61,876 nucleotides of DNA from Planctomycetes bacterium GWF2_41_51 (GCA_001825665.1 MHXZ01000021.1:1-61876); one strand, 5' to 3'. Shown: positions 1-9,694, counted from the first letter of the stretch. The notes: generated by a model not told the origin, from the sequence alone. Made by a program: numbers and translations.

Positions 1-96
1 CTGCTGCTGGACTCACAAGAGGCACATATACGAAATGACGCTATATTGAAAAAATATAACGTGTCTGCGTGGACTTATCCTGAGGAACAATTATGA
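1..96 (+). CDS. C-terminal end of an upstream gene, probably a paralog of the next gene
   Basis: An open frame runs in from the left edge of the window and stops with TGA at 94-96, giving the last 31 residues of a protein. It overlaps the ATG of the next gene as ATGA, a translational-coupling arrangement. The tail pattern (LLLDS, then an N/I/KYNV segment) resembles the C-terminus of the following protein (IVLDK, then SQNYGI). A tandem pair of related trypsin-fold/PDZ proteins is therefore likely. The rest of the gene lies outside the window, so the function cannot be read directly. Confidence 0.6.
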   Translation: MLLDSQEAHIRNDAILKKYNVSAWTYPEEQL

Positions 97-1556
97 AGAA
101 AATAATTATTATCATATTAGTTTGGCTTTCATCTTCTACAGTTTTCGCGAAAGATATTTCAGAAAAGCTGAAGAACTCAATAGTTTACCTGCAAATATCA
201 TATCACGGGTATGAGCAATATCAGCCGTGGAAAAACAAAGAGCTATCGGAAGGTTATGCAGTGGGCTGTGCGGTTGCAGGCAATAAAGTAATCACCCTTG
301 CATCGAATGTGGCAAACGCAGCGTTTATTCAGGCCAGGAAAGCTGACAAAAATGAATTTATACCCGCAAAAGTTTTAATTGCCGATTACGAAAGCAATCT
401 TGCGTTAATAGAGCTGGATGCCAATTCGCTCGGCAAACCGCTGGAAGCACTCAAGTTCAGCGAGAAATATGAAAAAGGCGCAGGCGTGAGTTTTTATTGG
501 CTTTCAGCAAGCGGACAAATGTACAACGGCAGAGGCTTTCTCGACAGAGTTACGGTTGACAGCGCATCGATATTCTATTCCAAAACATTAATGTTTGTTA
601 CGGCAGGAATCTCGGAGGCAACAAACCTCGGGCAGTTATACTGTCTTGGCGATAAACCGATTGGAATCGCAAGCTGGTCGGGCAAAGAAAAGGAAGCTGA
701 TATCATTCCAAGTAAATTTATTAACCGTTTTCTGAAAGACTTCGAAGACGGTTCTTATGACGGGATAGCGATGAAAGGATTCGAAACGTCAAATCTGCTC
801 GAGCCGGCGATGCGAAAATATTTAAAATTACCTGAGAACATAAATCACGGGGTGTATGTTTCGGACGTTTATACTATCGGAACCGGAAGCGATGTATTAA
901 AACAAGGAGATGTGCTGCTTACAATTGACGGCTATACAATCAATCCTTACGGAAGATATAAGGATAAGCAATTCGGTACGCTATTATTCGATAACCTCGT
1001 TACCTGTAAAACGGCGGGACAAAAGATAACGTTTGAAATATGGCGAGACGAAGAACTTAAAACAATTGAAGCGGCCGGCAGGAAATTCGATGTAACCGAC
1101 ATGCTTATTCCGTGGTATGAAGTTGACCGGCAGCCGGAATACGCGATTGTCGGCGGCTGTATACTGCAAAAACTTACGAGAAGCTATATGATGGCAAGAG
1201 GCGAGAAATGGGAAGGAATGGCGGAGTCTCATATCTATCATTATCTGCTGAATGAATCTTTTAAACCGAGCGATGAGCGGAAAGATGTTGTGATTTTGAG
1301 TTATTGCATGCCTGCGAATATCAACATCGGCTATCATAGTATGAGCCAGAATGTAGTTGATAAAATTAATGGGATGAAAATCGGCTCGATGAGTGATATT
1401 CCAAAGGCACTTGCTCAAAATCCTGAATCTAAATTCGATGTTATCGAATTCGAAATGGACGAACCTGCTATCGTGCTTGACAAGAGCCAGCTCGAATCCG
1501 CACAGCAATCAATATCGCAAAATTACGGAATAGATAAAAATATTAATATTGATTAA
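93..1556 (+). CDS. HtrA-like trypsin-fold/PDZ protein lacking the catalytic triad (pseudoprotease)
   Basis: This is an exported protein of 487 aa with a signal peptide of about 20 residues ending SSTVFA-K. Residues 30-220 read as a degenerate trypsin-like (DegP/HtrA) domain. The catalytic positions appear lost: the NNHVV segment of the family is LASNV here (His to Ser), TDLAV is SNLAL (Asp to Asn), and GNSGGP is NLGQLY (Ser to Leu). A PDZ-like domain follows at about 230-330 (GVYVSDV, LKQGDVLLTIDG). A second, weaker one lies near 400-460. The protein probably acts as an envelope binding or chaperone protein rather than an enzyme. The start is fixed by the ATGA overlap with the upstream frame. 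Confidence 0.75.
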   Translation: MKKIIIIILVWLSSSTVFAKDISEKLKNSIVYLQISYHGYEQYQPWKNKELSEGYAVGCAVAGNKVITLASNVANAAFIQARKADKNEFIPAKVLIADYESNLALIELDANSLGKPLEALKFSEKYEKGAGVSFYWLSASGQMYNGRGFLDRVTVDSASIFYSKTLMFVTAGISEATNLGQLYCLGDKPIGIASWSGKEKEADIIPSKFINRFLKDFEDGSYDGIAMKGFETSNLLEPAMRKYLKLPENINHGVYVSDVYTIGTGSDVLKQGDVLLTIDGYTINPYGRYKDKQFGTLLFDNLVTCKTAGQKITFEIWRDEELKTIEAAGRKFDVTDMLIPWYEVDRQPEYAIVGGCILQKLTRSYMMARGEKWEGMAESHIYHYLLNESFKPSDERKDVVILSYCMPANINIGYHSMSQNVVDKINGMKIGSMSDIPKALAQNPESKFDVIEFEMDEPAIVLDKSQLESAQQSISQNYGIDKNINID

Positions 1557-1576
1557 GGGACTTTTAATACGAAGGT

Positions 1577-1628
1577 TCGAGATTGCTTCGTCTCTCTGCC
1601 CCTAAAGGGCAAAGTTCCTCGCAATGAC
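1577..1628. repeat. REP-type hairpin repeat, copy 1
   Basis: The element starts with GATTGCTTCGTC (1581-1592) and ends with CCTCGCAATGAC (1617-1628). An internal hairpin TGCCC-CTAAA-GGGCA lies between them. A second copy with the same ends but a different inner hairpin lies at 2961-3015, on the other side of the LarA-like gene. The ends match a dispersed REP-like intergenic repeat family seen in many bacteria (recollection, not searched). Confidence 0.65.
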
Positions 1629-1644
1629 ATTTCCAAAGGATGAA

Positions 1645-2934
1645 ATGAATATCGACATATCATACGGAAGCGGTAAAGTCGGTTTCGATGTGCCAGAAAA
1701 GAATCTTGCAGGATTGATCCGGCCGGAGAAATCACAGAAGGATTTAACCGAGGCAGAGATTAATGCGGCAATAAGAGGAAGCAAATGCGCGAATAGTTTT
1801 AAGGATTCCATACAGGGGAAAAATTTGTGTGTTCTTGTTCCTGACGGGACACGCGACCTGCCGGTAAATACTGTTTTGGAATCGCTGGCGGAGTTTTTCG
1901 GTAGACCAAAGCATATCAGATTTATTATTTGCACAGGAACACATAATGCCAAAACAGAACGGAACGAAACGTTAATCAAGCAAATCAATTCACTAATGCA
2001 AACGAATGGTATAAAGAATTTCGATATCATAACGCACGATTGCGAAAAAGCTGAATTTATCGATGCAGGAACAACGAGCAGGCAAACGCCTGTGCTGTAT
2101 AATGCGGCAATCAGGGAAATGGACGTGTTTTTGGCACTTAGCGATGTAAAGCATCATTATTTTGCGGGATATTCAAATCCGGTAAAGAATTTCGTGCCGG
2201 GGATATGCTCTTATAAAACAACTGAACAAAATCACAGGCTAAGTCTCGATGAACGTTCACGATTCGGTGCGCATCCGTGGCATTTGTGCAGCGATTTTCA
2301 GAATAATCCCCTTGCGGCAGACCAGCTCGAAGGTGTAGAGAAAGTTTTGGGTACAAGAGATTTCTGGGCGGCGGTGATGATAAGCTCGAACTGCAAAATT
2401 AAATGGCTGCAATTCGGAAAAGCAAAAGATGTCGCGGGTGAGGCTTTCGGCAAGGCTGATGAATGGAACGTTTATGAGGTAAAGCCGGTAGAGAGAATGA
2501 TAGTTTCCTGCGGGGGAACGCCGAACGATATTGACCTTTATATCGCACAACGTGCTCTTGAATTGACGAAACAGGCGATTTTAGATGGGGGTGAGATTCT
2601 TTTTGTTTCAGCGTGCGACAAAGGAATCGGGGCAGAGAGAACTATGGAACATTTCTGGAATTTACTTGCAAAACCAATGGCTGAAATTTTCGAGGAAGTT
2701 AAAAATAAACCTTACAAATTATTCAGTCATAAGCCGCTGCGGTTTGCAGAGATGATAGGCAGACTAAGAAAATTGTGGCTATATTCGGAATTACCTGAAG
2801 AGACTGTTAAAACAAGCCATATGTGCCCTGCTTCGGATATACAAAAAATTGTCGAACAATGGATAGAAGAAAAACCGGAAGTTAAAATCCTTGTGGTTGA
2901 CGGCGCGAATAAATTGGCGCTGCGCGGGGTTTAA
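1645..2934 (+). CDS. LarA-like (DUF2088) nickel-pincer racemase/epimerase family protein
   Basis: This 429 aa protein belongs to the lactate racemase LarA / DUF2088 family. Visible family landmarks are DGTRDLP near residue 70 (the DxTR nucleotide/cofactor motif), CTGTH near 100, VKHHYFAGYSNPVK near 170-185 (His and the Lys that carries the cofactor in LarA) and a later QNH. The enzyme probably racemises or epimerises a 2-hydroxyacid. The substrate cannot be told. I place the start at ATG 1645 because AAGGA precedes it by a few bases. The earlier ATG at 1624 lies inside the REP-type repeat. The LarB/C/E genes that make the cofactor are not in this window. Confidence 0.75.
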   Translation: MNIDISYGSGKVGFDVPEKNLAGLIRPEKSQKDLTEAEINAAIRGSKCANSFKDSIQGKNLCVLVPDGTRDLPVNTVLESLAEFFGRPKHIRFIICTGTHNAKTERNETLIKQINSLMQTNGIKNFDIITHDCEKAEFIDAGTTSRQTPVLYNAAIREMDVFLALSDVKHHYFAGYSNPVKNFVPGICSYKTTEQNHRLSLDERSRFGAHPWHLCSDFQNNPLAADQLEGVEKVLGTRDFWAAVMISSNCKIKWLQFGKAKDVAGEAFGKADEWNVYEVKPVERMIVSCGGTPNDIDLYIAQRALELTKQAILDGGEILFVSACDKGIGAERTMEHFWNLLAKPMAEIFEEVKNKPYKLFSHKPLRFAEMIGRLRKLWLYSELPEETVKTSHMCPASDIQKIVEQWIEEKPEVKILVVDGANKLALRGV

Positions 2935-2960
2935 TGGCATCTCTAATAATTCGAAAACCT

Positions 2961-3015
2961 GAGATTGCTTCGTCATTTTTTGTGTCTAAAGCCACAAAAA
3001 AATCCTCGCAATGAC
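2961..3015. repeat. REP-type hairpin repeat, copy 2
   Basis: It has the same end sequences as the copy at 1577-1628 (GAGATTGCTTCGTC and CCTCGCAATGAC). The inner hairpin differs: TTTTTTGTG pairs with CACAAAAAA around TCTAAAGC. It sits between the convergent LarA-like and glycosyltransferase genes, where it could also work as a bidirectional transcription stop. Confidence 0.65.
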
Positions 3016-3031
3016 ATTTTTAGAGATAGCC

Positions 3032-4666
3032 TTAATTTTTACGTTCAAAAATCATCAGCCAGTTTTCTGATTGGACAGGCTGAGCAATAGAATCCCAGCG
3101 ATATACAGTACGCTGCTGGTCTTTGAAAATTTCAACAAGCCCAACCTGTTGATAATTCGCCGGGATGTAATTATCCGCCCATTCAAAAATATATCTTTCT
3201 GAACCGGGGACAGGAGTCCATGAATCCACTGTTTTGATGACAACAAAAAATTTAGGCTCATTTTTTTCTATCTGAGCAATCATTTCCTTCTGCATTTCGA
3301 GAGCATAAGGCTGCTTTTCCATAAGGGGATACGTGTAGATAAACGAAGTTGCGGAACGTCTCTGGGAATAAAAATAAATCTGCGGTTCAGAACCGAAGAC
3401 GGCAATCTTGTCGTCTTTGCCGGAATTTTCTTTGATGTATTTGGCTATTTTCAAAGTTTCAGGGAAAGGAAGGAATCCGAAATTGAATCTTGAAATAATT
3501 TCGGGGTCAGATTGTTTTAGATAATGTCTTTGACTGTAAAAGCACTGGAGCCAGGCAGTTAATATCAATAAAACCGGAATAAGCTTTTTTTTGTTATCCG
3601 ATTTCACAAATTTTGGTAACAAATCCTGAAAGGCGATAATGCCTGCCGCCGCTGAAACAGACAGCCATGGTAAAAACAAAACATAATAATGCGGTCTGAA
3701 GTACAGACCCGGTGTTACAGATAAAAATGAAAAGAAAAGGAAGGCGATGATGAAAAGACTATGTTTGCTAATCTGCCTGTTCCAAATGCCGCTTAAAAGT
3801 CCTGCAAAAGCAAAGAGCCAAATTGAAAACGCAAAAGGAACAACCATTTTTAAAGAAGTCTGAAAATTTGCAAACCCCTGTTTGATGGAAGTCAAACCGA
3901 CATAATGCCGGGCGTATTCGAATGTCCAGAACCAGAATTTTTCAAAAACGCCGCAATACCAGAGAATCAAACAAGTAATTAAAAAAGGCAAAACCGTGAA
4001 GAAAGAATAAATTAAAAATACAAATGAGAATTTTTTCCAGGATACCGGTTTGTTTTGAAAATGTTTGTAGAGCAAATAGAAAAAGCCAAAAAGGATAAAA
4101 GCCGCTCCGTGCTGCTTCATCAAAAATGCAATTCCTAAAAGCAAAGCACCGAAAATGAGATTTATAATTTTCCGTGAATCAGTAAACTTCATCAAAAGAA
4201 GAATTCCGGGAATAGCAAAGAAAATCACAAAGTTTTCAGCGTTTGCGGTTGCTTCGATGCGGCTGCTGATTGAAGTTATAGCAAAGAAAACTGCGGCGGC
4301 GACACCAGCGGCAGGCCCAAACAATCTTTTCGCGAGTAAAAAAAGAAAAACTATCGTTGCAGTATTGAGAATCAGAACGCCAAAGTGAATGGCTGATTGG
4401 GTCTGGCCAAAAACAGCCAAGATTACAGCATAGGCGGCGTAGATGCCGGGCATTTTCATATTATAGGCAAGAGAATACGGCGGAATGCCCTGGAGCATTA
4501 ACTGGCCGGCATAAGCGTACTCGCCTTCGTCGCGTTCGAGAGGGGTCGAGAGAAATCTGATCCTGATGATAATTGTGATGCTGATTAGAGCTATGAAAAG
4601 AAAGGCCAACAAAAATTTCTGTAAAGAATCGCTGGAATCTGAGGATTTTTGAACGTTTGCCGGCAC
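3032..4666 (-). CDS. GT39/PMT-type membrane glycosyltransferase (ArnT-like)
   Basis: This is a polytopic membrane protein of about 544 aa with roughly ten hydrophobic segments. The first periplasmic loop carries RDEGEYAYAGQ, the acidic motif of dolichyl/undecaprenyl-phosphate-sugar protein or lipid glycosyltransferases (PMT_2/GT39). The family moves a sugar from a polyprenyl phosphate to a lipid or protein on the outer face of the membrane. The acceptor is unknown. The open frame extends to 4753, but that would run through tRNA-Cys. The best in-frame start is GTG at 4666, preceded by AGGA seven bases upstream. Confidence 0.75.
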   Translation of the reverse strand: MPANVQKSSDSSDSLQKFLLAFLFIALISITIIIRIRFLSTPLERDEGEYAYAGQLMLQGIPPYSLAYNMKMPGIYAAYAVILAVFGQTQSAIHFGVLILNTATIVFLFLLAKRLFGPAAGVAAAVFFAITSISSRIEATANAENFVIFFAIPGILLLMKFTDSRKIINLIFGALLLGIAFLMKQHGAAFILFGFFYLLYKHFQNKPVSWKKFSFVFLIYSFFTVLPFLITCLILWYCGVFEKFWFWTFEYARHYVGLTSIKQGFANFQTSLKMVVPFAFSIWLFAFAGLLSGIWNRQISKHSLFIIAFLFFSFLSVTPGLYFRPHYYVLFLPWLSVSAAAGIIAFQDLLPKFVKSDNKKKLIPVLLILTAWLQCFYSQRHYLKQSDPEIISRFNFGFLPFPETLKIAKYIKENSGKDDKIAVFGSEPQIYFYSQRRSATSFIYTYPLMEKQPYALEMQKEMIAQIEKNEPKFFVVIKTVDSWTPVPGSERYIFEWADNYIPANYQQVGLVEIFKDQQRTVYRWDSIAQPVQSENWLMIFERKN

Positions 4667-4693
4667 TTTTACATCCTGAAATTGCTTTAAATA

Positions 4694-4767
4694 AGGCGGC
4701 GGTGGGATTCGAACCCACGGATAATGGTTTTGCAAACCATCGCCTTGGGCCACTTGGCTACGCCGCC
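4694..4767 (-). tRNA. tRNA-Cys (GCA)
   Basis: The acceptor stem GGCGGCG/CGCCGCC is perfect. The anticodon stem ATGGT/ACCAT encloses the loop TTGCAAA with anticodon GCA. The T arm GTGGG-TTCGAAT-CCCAC is intact and the discriminator base is U, as expected for Cys. CCA is not encoded. Confidence 0.95.
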
Positions 4768-4850
4768 ATTGATTGCCATAGAGTTCACAGAGTACACAGA
4801 GTTGATTATTTTATTAATTGCTCTGCGATCTCTGTGTTCTCCATACTAAA

Positions 4851-4933
4851 TGGGCCGGGTTGGAATCGAACCAACGTAGGCTTGCGCCAACGGGTTTACA
4901 GCCCGTCCCCTTTGGCCGCTCGGGCACCGACCC
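4851..4933 (-). tRNA. tRNA-Tyr (GTA)
   Basis: This is a class II tRNA with a long variable arm. The acceptor GGGTCGG pairs with CCGGCCC with one G-U. The anticodon loop CTGTAAA lies within stem ACGGG/CCCGT and reads GTA. The T arm is GTTGG-TTCGATT-CCAAC and the discriminator is A. CCA is not encoded. The 83 bp between this gene and tRNA-Cys hold an imperfect CACAGAG-rich inverted repeat. Confidence 0.95.
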
Positions 4934-5074
4934 AAATTATTGGAAATAAAAGGGTTAGGATAATCAACCCATGTAATAATCATTATACTTTTCAATAATT
5001 TTCCGCTAACTTTACATAAAATCGGCCTGTATTGCAAGAAGATTAATGATAAATCTATTTTTAGCCTTGAATTG

Positions 5075-6520
5075 CTATTTCTTCACAGAGGTTTCGGGGG
5101 ATATTTCCAAATAATCGCCGCCTCCGCCCAATACCGCATAAAACCTGACCTCGTTTGCAAGTCTGGTTAATTGCAGTGAAATAAGCCCCTGCTGTGCGCC
5201 ATAAAGCGAACGCTGAGCATCGAGGACGCTCAGGTAACTGTCAATCCCATTTAAATAGCGAGTGTTCGAAAGGCTGTATATTTTCTGCGCTGAATTAACT
5301 ATGGATTGCTGAGCATTTACCTGCTGATCCACAGTTCCCCGCACTGCGAGCGTATCTGCCACTTCCCTGAAGGCTATCTGGATTGCCCTTTCATACTCTG
5401 TCAGCGCGATTTTCTGAACTGATTTGCTAACTCTATGCGCCGCCCAGACCCGTGCATCAAAAATGGGGGTAACAATTTGAGGAGCGAAAAGCCATGTTCC
5501 ATTGCCTGAACCAAAGAGGCCGCTAAGTTCGTTACTTGCTGTTCCCACTGCGGTCGTCAGTGCAATTCGCGGGAAAAAGGCGGCACGCGCCGCTCCGACA
5601 AATGCATAAGCACCTTTTAGCTGGTATTCGGCAGCCATAATGTCCGGCCGCTGAAGGAGTACTTCCGAAGGAAGGCCCGGAGCTATATCTTTTGGGAGAC
5701 TTACAGTTTCCAAGTCATCCGGCAGCAGTTCGTCGGGCACAATAGAGCCGGCGAGAAGATTTAACGCATTTTGACCCTGCGCGGCGAATTGAGTATAGCG
5801 CGCAACATCCACGCGGGCAGCGTCAACCTGAGTTTGAGCTCTGCGCAAATCCAATTCATTCGAAATTTTAGCTTCGTATTGCCGATTAATTAAATTATAC
5901 ATATCCTGCTGCGTCTGGAGAGTGGACTGCGCCAATTTCAGATTTTCTTTATCAGCAGCAAGAGTCAGGTACACCCTTGCAGTTTCCGATATCAACGCAA
6001 TTTGCGCACTGCGGCGAGCCTCTACACTGGCAAGGTATTCCTGCAAAGCCTGTTTCTTGAGATTGTTGATTCGGCCAAAAAAATCAATCTCCCATGCAGT
6101 TATGCCAAGGTCAACACTATAGTAATGGTTTGTCCTGGAAACTCCGGGAGCCGTAAGGTCTGCGGCAGTTCTCTGCCTGCTTCCAATAGCCGCGGCATCA
6201 ACCACGGGGAAAAGTTCGGCACGCTGGACACCATAAATCGCCCTTGCTCTTTCAACGTTCAGGCCGGCAAGGCGGAGGTCCCGGTTATTATTGAGAGCTA
6301 TTTCAATAATTTTTTGAAGTTTCTGGTCGGTAAAGAAATCCTGCCACATAACATCTGCGGCTTTCGGCGCTTCCTGCGTCAATTTGCGATTGCGATTTGC
6401 GGGGCCATCAGGCCAGTCCTTCGGGATTGGGGCATCCGGTCTTGAGTACTGCGGAGCCATATTGCATCCATTTAAAAAGATGATTATTCCCAAAGGCAAA
6501 AATAAAAAATGTTTCTTCAT
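5075..6520 (-). CDS. Outer-membrane efflux lipoprotein (OprM/NodT family)
   Basis: This is the outer-membrane channel of a tripartite RND pump. The lipoprotein signal is MKKHFLFLP...LNGC, with the lipobox Cys about 19 residues from the start. The mature part shows the long alpha-barrel repeats of the family (ENLKLAQSTLQTQQ, SNELDLRRAQTQV, PGLPSEVLLQRPDI and the NTRYLNGIDSYLSVLDAQRSL ending). It is the last gene of the efflux operon, 30 bp after the pump gene. An upstream in-frame ATG at 6547 is possible. I prefer 6520 because it gives a standard short lipoprotein signal and has GGAT upstream. Confidence 0.88.
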   Translation of the reverse strand: MKKHFLFLPLGIIIFLNGCNMAPQYSRPDAPIPKDWPDGPANRNRKLTQEAPKAADVMWQDFFTDQKLQKIIEIALNNNRDLRLAGLNVERARAIYGVQRAELFPVVDAAAIGSRQRTAADLTAPGVSRTNHYYSVDLGITAWEIDFFGRINNLKKQALQEYLASVEARRSAQIALISETARVYLTLAADKENLKLAQSTLQTQQDMYNLINRQYEAKISNELDLRRAQTQVDAARVDVARYTQFAAQGQNALNLLAGSIVPDELLPDDLETVSLPKDIAPGLPSEVLLQRPDIMAAEYQLKGAYAFVGAARAAFFPRIALTTAVGTASNELSGLFGSGNGTWLFAPQIVTPIFDARVWAAHRVSKSVQKIALTEYERAIQIAFREVADTLAVRGTVDQQVNAQQSIVNSAQKIYSLSNTRYLNGIDSYLSVLDAQRSLYGAQQGLISLQLTRLANEVRFYAVLGGGGDYLEISPETSVKK

Positions 6521-6550
6521 GTCATTTATCCATCGATGAATTTTCATGTT

Positions 6551-9500
6551 TTAACCAGCTGTTATAACATTCTTGTTTTTGGCAAAGGTTTTTTCAATTA
6601 GTACATAGAATAATGGCGTAAACAAAACTACAAGAATCGTTCCTGTAACCATTCCGCCAAGCACGGCAGTACCAATCGCAACCATCGCTCCAGCGCCTGC
6701 TCCGGTACTAAAGGCCATAGGCAGCACAGACAAACCTGTAGTCGTTGAGGTCATAAGAATGGGTCTTAGACGAAGTTTTACGGCCTGGAGGGCGGCGTCA
6801 ACTAAACCTGTGCCGTTCGCGACTTCTGCCATTGCAAACTGTACAATCAAAATAGCATTTTTGGTTGCCAATCCGAGTGTGTTCAACAAACCAATTTGGA
6901 AATAGACGTCACTTGGCAAACCTCGTATCTTCGAGGCGAAAAAACCTCCAATGACGCCAAGAGGCAAAATCAACAGAACAGCAAAAGGCACGTCCCATTT
7001 TCCATACAATGCCGCCAAAAAAAGGAAAACTATCAGAATTGAAAATGTATACAGCAGACCTGTTTGTGAAGCGGACTGCCGTTCCTGATAGGAAAGCCCT
7101 GTCCAGTCAAATCCGAATCCCTGCGGCAGCTTTGCAGTAATATCTTCCATTGCCTGCATAGCCTGGCCGGAACTTCTGCCGGGTGCGGATTCACCCTGGA
7201 TATTCATGGCGGCAAAACCATTGAAACGCTCAAGCCTTGGAGAACCGCTGGCCCAATGGCTGGAAGCAAATGATGAAAAAGGAACCATTTTGCCGGAGGT
7301 GTTACGCACATAAATTTTTTCGAGATCGCCTGGCAGCATACGGTATGGAGCATCAGCCTGAACATACACTCTTTTGACGCGTCCTGCCTGTATAAAATCG
7401 TTGACATACGCGCTTCCGAACGAGGCTGAAATTGCATTATGAATAGCAGTGATCGGCAGGTTCTGAGCGCCAGCTTTTTCCCAATCTACATCGATACGAT
7501 ATTCCGGCACATCTTCCATTCCGTTGGGGCGGACTTTCGTCAGTCTCTTGTCCTGTGCGGCCATACCGAGAAGCTGGTTGCGTGCGTTCATCAAGGCATC
7601 GTGTCCGAGTCCGCCGCGGTCAACCAATTGAAAATCGAATCCCGTTGCAGTACCCAACTCAATGACAGAAGGCGGAGGAAAAGCAAAAACCAGAGCATTA
7701 CGTATTCTTGAAAATCGAGCCATAGCACGTCCGGCAACTGCTTTGACCCTTAATTCATCTCTGCCTCGCAAATTCCAATCTTTAAGCTTTATAAACACCA
7801 TACCATTATTCTGTGCGGTGCCGGAAAAGCTGGTACCCGCTATTGTCATGCAGGATTCTACAGCCTCTTTCTCATCTCCAAGAAAATATTCCTGTACTTC
7901 TTTTGCGACAGCCTGGGTTTGCTCCATTGTTGAACCTGTCGGCAAAATTATTTGAGAGAACAAAATTCCCTGATCTTCATCCGGTAAATAACTCGTGGGC
8001 ATTCGCATATAGAGTAATCCGAGGATGCCAACGATTATAAAATATATAATTACATATCGCAGTTTTCTGGCAAGTACATTTCCGATCAGCCTGACAAACC
8101 AATCGCGGAATCGATAGAAAATTTTATCGAACCACAGGAAAAACGGACGCAGAAACCAAATCTCACTTTCGGCAGCTTCGTGCCCTTTGAGAACCGGCTT
8201 AAGAATAGATGCGCACAGTACGGGCGTAAGTATCAGGGCAACTGCGACTGACAGAAGCATAGACGTAACAATAGTTACGGAAAACTGACGGTAAATGATT
8301 CCTGTTGAGCCGCTGAAAAATGCCATAGGGCCAAACAAAGCGGCGAGCACAAGGAAAAAGCCAATCAACGCACTGGTTACCTGACCCATTGATTTAGCTG
8401 TCGCCTCTTTAGGTGAAAGCCCTTCTTCACTCATAAGACGTTCAACATTCTCGACCACCACGATTGTATCATCAACCAACAATCCGATAGCAATCACCAT
8501 CGCAAACATTGTAAGCATATTTATGGAATATCCGAAAACCCCTAACGCAGCACAAGTTCCGAGAAGTACCACTGGTACAGAAATAGTGGGAATCAGCGTT
8601 GCCCTGATATTTCCCATAAATATAAGCATAACCAAAAAAACTAAAACGATAGCCTGAATCAGTGCCTTTACCGCTTCACCAATGGCAACTTTAACGAACG
8701 GCGTTGTGTCATAAGGATAAACGACTTTCACGCCCGGCGGAAAATAGCGGCTCATCTCCACAAGTTTGTCTTTAATGGCGTTGGCAGTGTTTAACGCATT
8801 AGCACCGGGGGTTTGCCGAATGGCCATGATAGCGGCGGGTTTGCCGTTGTAACGAGCTTCAATATCGTAGAATTCAGTTCCAAGCTCTGCCCTGCCGACA
8901 TCGCTAACACGCACGATGGAGCCGTCAGGATTTGTGCGCAGCGGAATGGCAGCGAACTCATCCGGCGTCTGCAGAAGGTTTTGAACAATGATGGAGGCAT
9001 TCAAACGCTGGCCTTCGACAGCGGGTATTCCACCAAACTGACCGGCAGAGACCTCGACATTGTACGCCCGCAAAGCCAAAATCACATCCTGAATTGTCAT
9101 TTGAAAATTAGTCAGTTTGTCGGGATTGAGCCAGATTCGCATGGCATATTGTGAACCGAAATTTTCAACTTCGCCGACACCAGGCACACGCGCCAGAACT
9201 TTTTCGAGAGTGGACTGGGCATAGTCTCGCAGGTCATTGCCGCTCATACTGTTGTCTTCGGAGACAAGACCTACAAGCAGAAGCCAGTTTCGTGTTGATT
9301 TGCTGACCTGAACTCCTGTTCGCTGTACTACCTCCGGAAGACTGGCCGTTGCGAGCTGGAGTTTGTTCTGAACTTTGGCCCATGCAATATCCGGGTCAGT
9401 GGCGGGCTTAAAAGTCAATTCGATACGCGAAGAACCGGAAGAATCACTCGTACCTGAAAGATACAGCATATCGTCAAAGCCGGTCATTTTCTGTTCGATG

Positions 9501-9694
9501 ATTTGTGTTACACTGTTTTCCACGGTCTGAGCCGAGGCTCCGGGATAGAAGGTTTCAATAGCTATTGCCGGGGGAGCAATCGGGGGATATTGTGAAATAG
9601 GCAGATTGTAAATAGCCAGACCGCCAAGCAGCATTATAATAATTGCAATAACCCATGCAAAAACCGGCCTATCAAGAAAGAATTTCGATAACAT
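6551..9694 (-). CDS. RND multidrug efflux pump, HAE1 (AcrB/MexB) family
   Basis: This 1047 aa inner-membrane proton antiporter has the usual family length and twelve membrane segments with two large periplasmic loops. The N-terminus (FFLDRPVFAWVIAIIIM, LPISQYPPIAPP) is typical of HAE1. The proton relay is present: the Asp-Asp pair in GLLVDDTIVVVEN (TM4) and the Lys in LGLATKNAILIV (TM10). It would export hydrophobic drugs or detergents with the adapter and channel encoded on either side. The gene follows the adapter gene by 15 bp. Confidence 0.93.
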   Translation of the reverse strand: MLSKFFLDRPVFAWVIAIIIMLLGGLAIYNLPISQYPPIAPPAIAIETFYPGASAQTVENSVTQIIEQKMTGFDDMLYLSGTSDSSGSSRIELTFKPATDPDIAWAKVQNKLQLATASLPEVVQRTGVQVSKSTRNWLLLVGLVSEDNSMSGNDLRDYAQSTLEKVLARVPGVGEVENFGSQYAMRIWLNPDKLTNFQMTIQDVILALRAYNVEVSAGQFGGIPAVEGQRLNASIIVQNLLQTPDEFAAIPLRTNPDGSIVRVSDVGRAELGTEFYDIEARYNGKPAAIMAIRQTPGANALNTANAIKDKLVEMSRYFPPGVKVVYPYDTTPFVKVAIGEAVKALIQAIVLVFLVMLIFMGNIRATLIPTISVPVVLLGTCAALGVFGYSINMLTMFAMVIAIGLLVDDTIVVVENVERLMSEEGLSPKEATAKSMGQVTSALIGFFLVLAALFGPMAFFSGSTGIIYRQFSVTIVTSMLLSVAVALILTPVLCASILKPVLKGHEAAESEIWFLRPFFLWFDKIFYRFRDWFVRLIGNVLARKLRYVIIYFIIVGILGLLYMRMPTSYLPDEDQGILFSQIILPTGSTMEQTQAVAKEVQEYFLGDEKEAVESCMTIAGTSFSGTAQNNGMVFIKLKDWNLRGRDELRVKAVAGRAMARFSRIRNALVFAFPPPSVIELGTATGFDFQLVDRGGLGHDALMNARNQLLGMAAQDKRLTKVRPNGMEDVPEYRIDVDWEKAGAQNLPITAIHNAISASFGSAYVNDFIQAGRVKRVYVQADAPYRMLPGDLEKIYVRNTSGKMVPFSSFASSHWASGSPRLERFNGFAAMNIQGESAPGRSSGQAMQAMEDITAKLPQGFGFDWTGLSYQERQSASQTGLLYTFSILIVFLFLAALYGKWDVPFAVLLILPLGVIGGFFASKIRGLPSDVYFQIGLLNTLGLATKNAILIVQFAMAEVANGTGLVDAALQAVKLRLRPILMTSTTTGLSVLPMAFSTGAGAGAMVAIGTAVLGGMVTGTILVVLFTPLFYVLIEKTFAKNKNVITAG

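Noticed and set aside
4667-4753. N-terminal extension of the glycosyltransferase frame
   Set aside because: It runs through the tRNA-Cys gene. A GTG start with a ribosome site at 4666 gives a normal protein.
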